A stretch of 13,030 nucleotides of DNA, taken from the NCBI GenBank assembly GCA_041651315.1, contig JBAZJM010000115.1, forward strand, positions 1 through 13,030, read 5' to 3'. The stretch comes from CAITYL01 sp041651315 (GTDB lineage: Bacteria; Verrucomicrobiota; Lentisphaeria; Oligosphaerales; CAITYL01). The notes under the pieces were generated by a model. It was not told the DNA's origin and did not search any database. It was given only the letters and a program-made list of their open reading frames with translations. The position numbers and the translations under genes are program-made. Positions 1 through 11,075 of this stretch are shown piece by piece (within the stretch, counting starts at the first letter, position 1; every line of letters begins with the position of its first letter).

Positions 1-256
1 CATGGCACGCGGCGGGAAGGCGCTTCCAGCACCCAAAACCATGGCGGTGACCAACCCCGCACCCCACGGCCGGCGGCACACGGGGGCAGCACAAATCACA
101 CACACCGAGCTGGGACTTGGCGTTCCCAGGGGGGGGCGATCATTTTGGATTTATCTGCGCAGATCCGCGAAATCCGCATAACACGTGCCAATACAGTATG
201 AAAGCGCCGTCAAGCCGGCGTCCCCCTAACCTGGATTATTCATGAAGGCTGCCAAG

Positions 257-440
257 AACGTGGGGCAGGCATTCCTGCCTGCCAGAAACGTGCCGCGGGC
301 ATTCCTGCCCGCGTTCGACTATTGGCGTGACTCACCCTTGAAAAAACAATTTTCAATTGATAAACCCCATGCCACCGAGACCGGGCAGGAATGCCCGGCC
401 GATCTTCAATCGCAGGCAAGAATGCCTGCGCCACGCTCGA
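257..440. repeat. Dyad-symmetric cluster of five hairpins (REP/BIME-like)
   Basis: Four short palindromes share the core GGCATTCCTGCC or its reverse complement: GCAGGCA-ttcc-TGCCTGC (265-282), CGCGGGCA-ttcc-TGCCCGCG (294-313), CCGGGCA-ggaa-TGCCCGG (381-398) and CGCAGGCA-agaa-TGCCTGCG (411-430). Between them is TTGAAAA-N5-TTTTCAA (338-356). All five centres are mirror-placed about position 347: at roughly -73.5, -43.5, 0, +42.5 and +73.5. The right half, reverse-complemented, also matches the left outside the stems, for example CGTGG before the outer palindrome. The cluster therefore looks like two inverted copies of one two-hairpin unit around a central hairpin. There is no coding potential and no visible target-site duplication. 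A mobile or dispersed palindromic element is the best reading; a structured RNA is possible. Confidence 0.75.
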
Positions 441-477
441 TGCCGACGGTTGAAATGAAATTGGCATGACGGAAGGT

Positions 478-521
478 TTGGGAACCGCCTTTCCTAACGC
501 AAAAAGGAGCGGGGTTCCCAA
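478..521. repeat. Long imperfect hairpin downstream of gltD
   Basis: A perfect 9-bp outer stem, TTGGGAACC (478-486) with GGTTCCCAA (513-521), encloses a second short pairing (GCCTTT with AAAGGAGC, one bulge). It starts 33 nt after the gltD stop on the minus strand. It could end the gltBD transcript or protect its 3' end, but no T-run follows on either strand, so it is not a standard rho-independent terminator. Confidence 0.45.
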
Positions 522-1944
522 TAGTGCCGGTCATGCCCCCCTTCCCCGTTGCCGTCAGGCGGCGCGCGGGGTGGCGGGTTTGGCCAGGGCGCGCAGGTAG
601 CGGTCCATGCCGGCGGCGGCCTGGCGGCCGTCCATCATGGCCCGCACCACCAGGGAGGCGCCGCGGTTGAGGTCGCCGGCCACGAACACCCCGGGGACGC
701 TGGTCATCAGGTTGGCGTCGAGCACCGGGTCGTTGCCGGGGGTGGTCTGGATGCCAAAGGCCTGCAAGACCTTGACGTTGCCCTCCTTGGTAAAGCCCAT
801 GGCCAGCAGGACCAGGTCGGCGGAAATCTCATGCTCCGTCCCCGCCTTCTCCACGAAGTTCATCCGCCCCTTGGCGTCCTTCTTCCACTCCACTTCCACG
901 GCGCGCACGCTGGCGACACGACCGTTTTTGCCGACAAATTCCTTGGTCAGGATGTTCCAGCGCCGCTCGCCGCCTTCCTCGTGTGACGAGGACGACCGCA
1001 GCATGTAGGGCCACTGCGGCCACGGGGTCGAGGCGTCGCGCTCAACCGGCGGCTTGGGCATGATCTCCACCTGCATGACGGACGCGGCGCCGTGGCGCAG
1101 GGCGGTGCCCAGGCAGTCGGCGCCGGTGTCGCCGCCGCCAACGATCAGCACATGGCGGCCTTCGGCGGTGATCGCTTCGGCCTCCGGAATCGTCTCGCCG
1201 GCCCCACGCCGGTTCTGCTGGACCAGGTAATCCATGGCAAAATGGATGCCGGCCAGGTCGCGGCCGGGAATGGGCAGGTCGCGGGGAATGCGGGCGCCGC
1301 CGGCCAGCAGCACGGCGTCATAGGTGCGCCGCAGATAGCCGATGGAGACATCGTCGCCGACCCGCACCCCGGTCTCGAAGCGGACGCCCTCGGCGCGCAG
1401 CTGTTCCAGCCGCCGGTCGATCACGCTCTTTTCCAGCTTGAAGTCGGGAATGCCGTAGCGCAGCACGCCGCCGATGCGGTCATGGGCCTCGTAAACCGTC
1501 ACCTGGTGGCCGGCACGGGCCAGCTGCTGGGCGGCGGCCAGGCCGGCCGGGCCGGACCCGACCACGGCGGCCTTGCGCCCGGAACGGACCGCGGCCGGCT
1601 GCGGCTGGATCCAACCCTCGCGCCAACCGCGCTCGACCAGGTGCAGTTCAATCTGGCGGATGGTCACCGGCTGGTCGTTGGCGCCCAGGGTGCAGGCGGC
1701 CTCGCACAGCGCCGGGCAGATGCGGCCGGTGATCTCCGGGAAGTTGTTGGTGCTGTGCAGCAGCTCCAGCGCCTCGCGCCAGCGCTTGCGGTAGACCAGG
1801 TCGTTCCACTCGGGAATGAGGTTCCGCAGCGGACAGCCGCTCATATGACAGAACGGCACGCCGCAGTCCATGCAGCGCGCGCCCTGCTGTTCCAGGGCGG
1901 CCTCGTCCAACGGTTGTTCGATCTCGCGCCAGTCCCGGAGCCGC

Positions 1945-6618
<4,674 letters not shown>

Positions 6619-6693
6619 AGTGCCTTCACCTGTCCGGCGGCGGCGCACGCCGCGGTCCTTAAACAATACGGTTGAGGTTTGGTGGACCATAAA

Positions 6694-6710
6694 AGAAAGC
6701 CCCGTGCCAA
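6694..6710 (-). promoter_or_regulatory. Candidate sigma-54 promoter of gltBD
   Basis: Read leftwards the sequence is TTGGCACG-GGGC-TTTCT. The -24 part is a full match to the sigma-54 consensus (TGGCACG-N4-TTGCW) and the spacing is exact. The -12 part has T where the conserved G of GC should be. Transcription would start near 6683, 65 nt before the gltB ATG. The lost G makes it uncertain; it may be weak or a chance match. Confidence 0.4.
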
Positions 6711-6757
6711 GACCACAAAAACAGTCACATTATCTTAGTAAATAATATATTACGAAA

Positions 6758-6766
6758 ATTATACCA
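6758..6766 (-). promoter_or_regulatory. Candidate extended -10 promoter of gltBD
   Basis: On the minus strand TGG-TATAAT gives a perfect -10 hexamer preceded by the TGn extension, inside an AT-rich stretch that stands out in this GC-rich window. No good -35 lies at the usual distance, which fits an extended -10 or activator-dependent promoter. The start would be near 6751, leaving a leader of about 130 nt. Confidence 0.5.
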
Positions 6767-6784
6767 CTTCCACCCCAGACCAAT

Positions 6785-6832
6785 TGTTACATTCCTGCAA
6801 CAAAACCTCCACAAATGTAACATTCCTGTAAC
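6785..6832. promoter_or_regulatory. Pair of operator-like sites upstream of gltB
   Basis: Site 1 (6785-6802) is TGTTAC-ATTCCT-GCAACA, close to a palindrome. Site 2 (6816-6832) is TGTAAC-ATTCCT-GTAAC. They share the same 6-nt centre and are 31 bp apart centre to centre, about three helical turns, so one face of the DNA could carry two protein dimers. They lie upstream of both candidate gltB promoters and downstream of the hydF stop. The bound protein is unknown; the half-sites do not match the NtrC consensus well. Confidence 0.5.
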
Positions 6833-6892
6833 CTCCCGCCTCCCCAACCGCCGACGGCCGCCGCCACGGCAACGCCGGACGGGCCCGGCCAC

Positions 6893-8152
6893 TCACCGGC
6901 CGCCCAAGGCGGCGCGGTAGGCGTCAAGGGCGGCCGGAAACGGGCCGAGGGCGCGGGCGGCAATGCCCAGGGAATGGGCAATGGCCACGCCATAGTTGGT
7001 GATCGGCACCCCGGCCCGCTGGCACCGCTGGACGCGGCACACCACCTGCCGCCGGTTCCAGGTGCAGGCGCCGCAATGGATGACCAGCCGGTAGGGGCTC
7101 AAATCCTCGGGAAACTCCCGCCCGGAACGGACCTCGACCGCCAGGGCGCCGCCGACGTACTGTTCCAGCCAGCGCGGAATCTTCACCCGGCCGATGTCGT
7201 CGCCAATGGGGTGATGAGTGCAGGCCTCGGCGATCAGCACGCGGTCGCCGGGCCGCAACCGGTCAATGGCGGCGGCGCCGGCCGCCATGGCGGTCAAGTC
7301 GCCCTTGAGCCGGGCATAGAGGATGGAAAAGGAGGTCAGCGGCACCGCGGGGGGGGTGTCGGCATCGACCTTGAGGAAGGCCTGGCTGTCGGTGATCACC
7401 AGGTCGGGCGGCTGGCGCAGGCGGCCCAGGGCGTCGCGCAGTTCGCGCTCCTTGGCCACCAGCGCCAGGCGGTCGGCGTCGAGCAGGTCGCGCAGCACCT
7501 GGACCTGGGGCGGGATCAGCCGCCCCTGGGGCGCCTCCTTGTCAATGGGAATGACCAGCACGGCCAGGCCGCCGGCCGGCAGCAGGTCGGAGGCGATGGC
7601 GGGGGGCGCCGCCAGCCCGGCCGGCAGCGCCGTCTTGAGCTGCCAGCGCAACGCCTCGATGCCGGTGCCGGCCAGGGCGGACACGGTGGCCACCAGGGCC
7701 GCCCGGCGCTCCAGGCGCGCCAGCGTTTCCGGCGGCGCCGGCGGCGCGCCGGGCGGCAACCGGTCGGCTTGGCTGAACACCACGGCCACGGGGATTTCGT
7801 CTCCGGCCAGCTCGTCCAGCAGCTCATCCTCAAAACGGGTCCATTGTCCGGCCACGGCGACCAGCAGGGCCAGGTCCAGCCGCTCCAGCACCTTGCGGGT
7901 GGCGGCAATGCGCTGGGCGCCGAGCGCCCCCGCGTCGTCCAGCCCCGCCGTGTCCACGAACAGCACCGGACCGACCGGCGCCAGTTCCATGGCCTTCTCC
8001 ACCGGGTCGGTGGTGGTGCCGGCCACATCGGACACAATGGCCACCGCCTGCCCGGTAAGGGCGTTGAGCAGGGAGGACTTGCCCACATTCCGGCGGCCCA
8101 GCAGGCCGAGATGGGGACGAAAAGCGCGGGGAGTGGTTTCAGAACGTGCCAT
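6893..8152 (-). CDS. hydF: [FeFe]-hydrogenase maturation GTPase HydF
   Basis: HydF is the scaffold that receives the 2Fe subcluster built by the radical-SAM enzymes HydE and HydG and delivers it to apo [FeFe]-hydrogenase. The 419 residues show the family plan. An N-terminal GTPase domain (about 12-175) has the P-loop GRRNVGKS (19-26), SDVAGTTTDP (41-50) and DTAG (67-70). A dimerisation domain follows, then the C-terminal Fe-S domain with C311-x-H313, 45 residues, then H359-C360-x2-C363. The expected G4 motif NKxD reads SQAD (127-130), a departure in a residue set that normally sets guanine specificity. The start ATG at 8152 has only a weak purine run upstream. hydE, hydG and hydrogenase genes are not in the window. 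It is on the same strand as gltBD but separated by their promoter region, and divergent from the RRM gene. Confidence 0.93.
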   Translation of the reverse strand: MARSETTPRAFRPHLGLLGRRNVGKSSLLNALTGQAVAIVSDVAGTTTDPVEKAMELAPVGPVLFVDTAGLDDAGALGAQRIAATRKVLERLDLALLVAVAGQWTRFEDELLDELAGDEIPVAVVFSQADRLPPGAPPAPPETLARLERRAALVATVSALAGTGIEALRWQLKTALPAGLAAPPAIASDLLPAGGLAVLVIPIDKEAPQGRLIPPQVQVLRDLLDADRLALVAKERELRDALGRLRQPPDLVITDSQAFLKVDADTPPAVPLTSFSILYARLKGDLTAMAAGAAAIDRLRPGDRVLIAEACTHHPIGDDIGRVKIPRWLEQYVGGALAVEVRSGREFPEDLSPYRLVIHCGACTWNRRQVVCRVQRCQRAGVPITNYGVAIAHSLGIAARALGPFPAALDAYRAALGGR

Positions 8153-8191
8153 GCCGTAATTTAATCTCTTGAAAGATGGAGAGCGGAGGTG

Positions 8192-8220
8192 TTGACGGAA
8201 CGGCCTCCTTGCGTTATGGT
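8192..8220 (+). promoter_or_regulatory. Sigma-70-type promoter of the RRM gene
   Basis: TTGACG (8192-8197) is followed after exactly 17 nt by TATGGT (8215-8220), a good -35/-10 pair in the gap between the divergent hydF and RRM genes. The predicted start is about 8227, with a leader of about 40 nt. It probably also serves the STAS, GPP34 and TatD genes. Confidence 0.6.
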
Positions 8221-8250
8221 TTCTTGTTGCCGTAAATGGGCAACAGGAGG
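8221..8250 (+). promoter_or_regulatory. Hairpin that could bury the RRM gene's Shine-Dalgarno
   Basis: GTTGCC (8226-8231) pairs perfectly with GGCAAC (8239-8244) around a 7-nt loop. The pairing can extend outward, with U·G at 8221/8249 and 8224/8246, to eleven pairs that cover AGGAG of the strong SD AGGAGG (8245-8250). If transcribed from upstream, the 5' leader could control ribosome access by temperature, a protein or a ligand. The best promoter predicts a start near 8227, which would remove the pairs that cover the SD, so an upstream start is needed for this reading. Confidence 0.4.
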
Positions 8251-8267
8251 ACTTGCCAGCGCCGGTT

Positions 8268-8867
8268 ATGGAGATCTACGTCAGCAACCTGTCGTACCAG
8301 ACAGACGAGGCCGCCCTTCGGGAGCTGTTCGCACCTTTCGGTGAAATCCGCAAGGCCATGGTCATCAAGGACCGGGAAACCGGCCAGTCACGCGGTTTCG
8401 GGTTTGTCGAGATGCCCGACCCGGAAGCCGCGCAGCGCGCCATTGCCGAACTTTCCGGCAAACCGTTTCAAGGCCGGACCCTCAACGCCTCCGAGGCGCG
8501 GCCGCGCACGCCCGGCAGCAGCGCCCCCGGCGGCAGCAGCGGCGGCTATGCCCCCCGCCCCCCGGCCGGCGGCAGCCGGCCGTCCTATGGCGCCCCGCGC
8601 ACCCCGCCGCCCGGCAACGTGGCCGTGCATCCGCTCGGCACCCCGCCGCCCCGCAGTGAACCGACGGCCGGCGCCGACCGTTTTGGAGAGAACGAGCGCC
8701 CCCGGCGTTTTAGCAAGCCGCCGCCGCCCAAGGACCGCAACAAACGCCCCAGCTTCGAAGACCTCCGCATGGCCAAGGCGATGAAGGGGCTGGAAAAGGG
8801 CCGGCGCCAAAGTGTCGTTGACGACAAGGACGATGAGGAATTCATCCCCCCCGTCCGCATCCGCTGA
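8268..8867 (+). CDS. RRM-domain RNA-binding protein with long basic Pro/Gly-rich tail
   Basis: One RNA recognition motif fills residues 2-80, with RNP2 IYVSNL (3-8) and RNP1 RGFGFVEM (42-49) intact, including the aromatic residues that stack on RNA bases. Small bacterial RRM proteins of this kind (cyanobacterial Rbp-like) bind single-stranded RNA and are often cold-responsive. This one, 199 residues, is longer than usual. A Gly/Pro/Ser/Arg-rich, probably disordered stretch (about 80-160) is followed by a conserved-looking basic segment and an acidic patch (DDKDDEE) near the end. The start is unclear. The ATG at 8268 begins right at the RRM but is 17 nt from AGGAGG, while an in-frame TTG at 8253 is only 2 nt from it. 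The domain start favours the ATG. It is probably first gene of a four-gene unit. Confidence 0.9.
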   Translation: MEIYVSNLSYQTDEAALRELFAPFGEIRKAMVIKDRETGQSRGFGFVEMPDPEAAQRAIAELSGKPFQGRTLNASEARPRTPGSSAPGGSSGGYAPRPPAGGSRPSYGAPRTPPPGNVAVHPLGTPPPRSEPTAGADRFGENERPRRFSKPPPPKDRNKRPSFEDLRMAKAMKGLEKGRRQSVVDDKDDEEFIPPVRIR

Positions 8868-8918
8868 CCAGCCGCCGGGCCGGACAGCTTCCCGGCCGGC
8901 ATGAAAGGATCCGCTCCC

Positions 8919-9248
8919 ATGACCATCACGGAAACACAACAGGGCAACGCCAAGGTGGTGGGGGTGCAGGGACGGCTGGACGCCGTCACTTCGCCCGAGT
9001 TCGAGAAAAAACTGGCCGCCATCGTCGATGACGGTTGCCGCCAGCTGGTCATCGACTGTTCCGCCTTGGACTACATCAGCAGCGCCGGCCTCCGGGTCTT
9101 CCTGGCCATCGCCAAACGGCTGAAGAACGTCCAGGGAACCATCGTCGTGGCCGCCGCCCAAACGCAAGTCCGCGAGATTTTTGACATCGCCGGCTTTGCC
9201 GCCATCCTGCCGATCAAGAGCACTGTTGCCGACGCCGTCCAGGGCTGA
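8919..9248 (+). CDS. STAS-domain protein, anti-sigma factor antagonist-like
   Basis: The 109-residue protein is a single STAS domain. Family members (SpoIIAA, RsbV) bind an anti-sigma factor kinase and free the sigma factor; phosphorylation of a conserved serine turns them off. The segment YISSAGLRVFL (52-62) matches the signature, and by alignment on the GL pair S55 is the likely phosphorylation site. The ATG at 8919 was chosen because AAAGGA lies 9 nt upstream; an in-frame ATG at 8901 lacks a fitting SD. No kinase, phosphatase or sigma factor lies in the window, so the partner is unknown. It is 51 nt after the RRM gene and 12 nt before the GPP34 gene. A role in another STAS-based switch or in lipid/membrane organisation is also possible. 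Confidence 0.88.
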   Translation: MTITETQQGNAKVVGVQGRLDAVTSPEFEKKLAAIVDDGCRQLVIDCSALDYISSAGLRVFLAIAKRLKNVQGTIVVAAAQTQVREIFDIAGFAAILPIKSTVADAVQG

Positions 9249-9260
9249 GGAGCCGCACTT

Positions 9261-9911
9261 ATGCTGACTTTTGCCGAGGAGCTCTTCCTGCTGGCCCTGG
9301 ACGACCGCCAGGGCGCCCTGCGCCCCATGCCGGTGCTGGCGCTGGAATACGCACTGGCCGGGGCCGTGGTCACGGAACTGGCGTTCCACAACCGGGTGGA
9401 CACCGACCTCACCCACCTGACCGTGGTCGACCCCACCCCCACCGGCGACCTCCTGCTGGACGGGGTCCTCAAGGAACTGGCCGCCGAGCCGCGCCAGCAC
9501 AGCCTGCATGCCTGGCTCGAAAGCCTCAGCGACGAGGCGCGCCAGATCCAGGACAAGGTTCTCCACCAGCTGATGGCGCGCGGCATCCTCAAATGCGAAG
9601 ACCGCCGCATCCTGTGGGTTTTCCACTGCCGCCGTTATCCGTTGCTGGACAACCATGAGATCAAGGAAGTGTGCGCCCGCCTGCGCGACCTTATTTTGGG
9701 CGAGGACATTCCGACCCCGCGCGACGCCGTGCTGATCAGCCTGGCCGATGCCTGCCGCCTGCTCAATCACCTGCTGTCCCGCGAGGAACGGGCCCAGGCC
9801 CAGCCGCGCATCAACGCCCTCGCCAAGCTGGACCTGGTCGGCCAGGAAGTCGCCAAGACCGTCCGCAACATCAGCCAGGCCATCGCCCTCGCCGCCGCCG
9901 GCGCCCCCTGA
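9261..9911 (+). CDS. GPP34 (GOLPH3/Vps74-like) family protein
   Basis: The 216-residue protein opens with LTFAEELFLLALDDRQGAL, the hallmark N-terminus of the GPP34 family, and continues as a helical globular protein with no signal peptide or membrane helix. In eukaryotes the family (GOLPH3, Vps74) binds phosphatidylinositol-4-phosphate and holds glycosyltransferases at the Golgi. Bacterial members are common in some phyla but of unknown role. GAGGAG lies 8 nt before the ATG. The gene follows the STAS gene by 12 nt and its TGA overlaps the tatD ATG by one base (TGATG), so the three genes are very likely co-transcribed and translationally coupled. Membrane or phospholipid binding is a family-based inference; whether the lipid-binding residues are kept cannot be judged here. 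Confidence 0.85.
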   Translation: MLTFAEELFLLALDDRQGALRPMPVLALEYALAGAVVTELAFHNRVDTDLTHLTVVDPTPTGDLLLDGVLKELAAEPRQHSLHAWLESLSDEARQIQDKVLHQLMARGILKCEDRRILWVFHCRRYPLLDNHEIKEVCARLRDLILGEDIPTPRDAVLISLADACRLLNHLLSREERAQAQPRINALAKLDLVGQEVAKTVRNISQAIALAAAGAP

Positions 9912-10720
9912 TGCCGGCCGGCATCTACGACTGCCACGCCCACCTGGCCGATCCGCGGCTCGCGGCTGAGCTGCCCCAGTTGCTGGCCCGCAGCCGGGCA
10001 CACGGACTCCGGGGGGTCCTGGCCGCCGCCGCCCGCCTCCGGGAATGGCCCGTCATCGCCGAACTCGTCCGCCGGGAACCCGGCGTGCTGGGTGCCCTCG
10101 GCCTGCATCCCTTCTTTCTTGACGACTGGACGCCGGGCCTGCCCGGCGAACTCCGCACCCGACTCCTGGCCGAGCCCCGACTGCGCGCCGTCGGCGAGAT
10201 CGGGCTGGACTTCTGGCACGGCCGCCAGGACCGGGACCGTCAGCATGCGGCCTTCACCGCCCAGCTCGCCGTGGCGTGCGAACTCCGCCGGCCGGTGGTG
10301 CTGCACAACCGGCGCAGCTGGCCGGATTTTTTCGCCGTCTGGCGCGAACTCCGCACCCCGCCCCCCGGAGGCGTGCTCCACCATTTCACCGGTTCCCGCG
10401 AAACCGCCCGCCAAGCCCTCGATCTCGGATTGCACCTGTCGTTCTGCGGCCCGCTCACCTGGCCCCAGTCCCGCCGCTTGAAGACGGTCGCCGCCTGGGC
10501 GCCCCTGGACCGGCTGCTCACCGAGACCGACGCTCCGGACCTGCCGGCAGAACCGTACCGCGGCAGCCTCAGCGAACCCTGGCAGGCCGGCGCCGTCCTG
10601 GCGGAGCTGGCCCGCCTCAAGCAGCAGCCGCTGGAGACGGTCGCCGACGCCGTCGCCGCCAATTTCACCACCCTGTTCGGCGACGCGGGCGGAAACGTCC
10701 CGCCGGACGGCAAGCCTTAA
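9911..10720 (+). CDS. TatD-family metal-dependent hydrolase
   Basis: TatD-family enzymes are TIM-barrel, metal-dependent phosphoesterases, several shown to be 3'-5' DNA/RNA exonucleases or DNases. The 269 residues carry the expected metal ligands: the H9-A-H11 pair, E96 in GEIGLD, H132 in VVLHN, H157 in VLHHFTG and D207 in TETDAP. There is no signal peptide, so it is cytoplasmic. The ATG at 9911 overlaps the GPP34 stop by one base. It ends the presumed operon: the next gene, argB, converges on it across a repeat-filled spacer. The family split (TatD, YcfH, YjjV) cannot be resolved by eye, so no symbol is given. The protein is very Arg/Pro/Leu-rich, in line with the high GC content. Confidence 0.9.
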   Translation: MPAGIYDCHAHLADPRLAAELPQLLARSRAHGLRGVLAAAARLREWPVIAELVRREPGVLGALGLHPFFLDDWTPGLPGELRTRLLAEPRLRAVGEIGLDFWHGRQDRDRQHAAFTAQLAVACELRRPVVLHNRRSWPDFFAVWRELRTPPPGGVLHHFTGSRETARQALDLGLHLSFCGPLTWPQSRRLKTVAAWAPLDRLLTETDAPDLPAEPYRGSLSEPWQAGAVLAELARLKQQPLETVADAVAANFTTLFGDAGGNVPPDGKP

Positions 10721-11075
10721 GCCATCTGTCGTTAGGCGGAAGGTAATTACACTGCGGTAGGTTCACTTCTCTGCGGTTACGGTTTTCCCGTCCCAGCGGG
10801 ACGGGGCGGTAATAGGCAGGGGCTTCAGCCCCTGTTTAGCCCCCCCCCCCCCATTTCGCGTGCCGTCAGGTACGCGGCGAATCGCGGCGTACCTCCGGCA
10901 CGCCATCTTTTCATCCCCCGGAACAGGGGCTGAAGCCCCCTGCCTATTGTCATTCAGTCCCTCCGGGACGAAATCCGCCCAACCCCGTCACTGGCGTTCC
11001 GGGCTCTGATAACCGCCGGACTCGGATGCTTGCCGTTCCCCGGCCTGGACACCGCCTCCGCGAGGCCCCCCCGGC
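10721..11075. other. Convergent spacer between tatD and argB
   Basis: 355 bp with no credible gene. About half is the 182-bp inverted-repeat element at 10789-10970. The rest shows no promoter or RNA gene that I recognise; GCCTC-cgc-GAGGC (about 11055-11067), just past the argB stop, is a small possible hairpin. Because both flanking genes read into it, the strong palindromes may end transcription from both sides. Confidence 0.55.
10789..10970. repeat. 182-bp nested inverted-repeat element (MITE/BIME-like)
   Basis: The left arm (10789-10836) and right arm (10922-10970) are inverted copies. Each has an outer mini-hairpin GTCCC-N3-GGGAC, eight unlike bases, then AATAGGCAGGGGCTTCAGCC and the rest of a 26-nt block; the right copy has one additional C. 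Each block is itself a hairpin (CAGGGGCT-TC-AGCCCCTG). Between the arms are a run of 13 C (10840-10852) and a further palindrome (GCGTGCC..AGGTACGC at 10858-10875 against GCGTACCT..GGCACGC at 10888-10903). No transposase is encoded. A non-autonomous mobile or REP-type element is likely; a bidirectional terminator role is possible. Confidence 0.7.

Larger units (their letters stand above)
1..554. other. Gene-free left flank with palindromes
   Basis: No open frame here looks like a real protein; the small frames across 240-521 are built from repeat sequence. The stretch holds a run of eight G (129-136), a small dyad CTGGGA/TCCCAG at 110-129, the symmetrical palindrome cluster at 257-440 and a long hairpin at 478-521. 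It lies downstream of gltD. The first bases could be the edge of another gene leaving the window, but nothing supports that. Confidence 0.6.

Noticed and set aside
1..3. Minus-strand ATG at the very left edge as the start of a further gene
   Set aside because: Only the start triplet would be inside the window; there is no protein sequence to judge.
257..440. CRISPR array
   Set aside because: The repeats are short palindromes in inverted orientations, with no constant spacer length and no cas genes.
242..469. 75-codon frame across the palindrome cluster
   Set aside because: Its repeated AFLPA-type peptides are only the translated palindromes; no SD and no family resemblance.
478..521. Rho-independent terminator of gltBD
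   Set aside because: The stem is strong but no T-run follows it on the minus strand, so only a hairpin is reported.
6619..6690. Longer gltB start at 6690
   Set aside because: It adds 24 Arg-rich residues with no clear SD and would make the propeptide before the catalytic Cys unusually long.
6974..8164. Long plus-strand frame opposite hydF
   Set aside because: Antisense to a gene with intact P-loop and Fe-S motifs; low-complexity Gly/Gln/His-rich product.
8901..8918. Upstream ATG for the STAS gene
   Set aside because: The AAAGGA that fits the ATG at 8919 lies inside this extension, and no SD precedes 8901.
8388..10001. A 537-codon minus-strand frame opposite the RRM, STAS and GPP34 genes
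   Set aside because: It spans three recognisable plus-strand genes and their junctions, which marks it as a compositional shadow.
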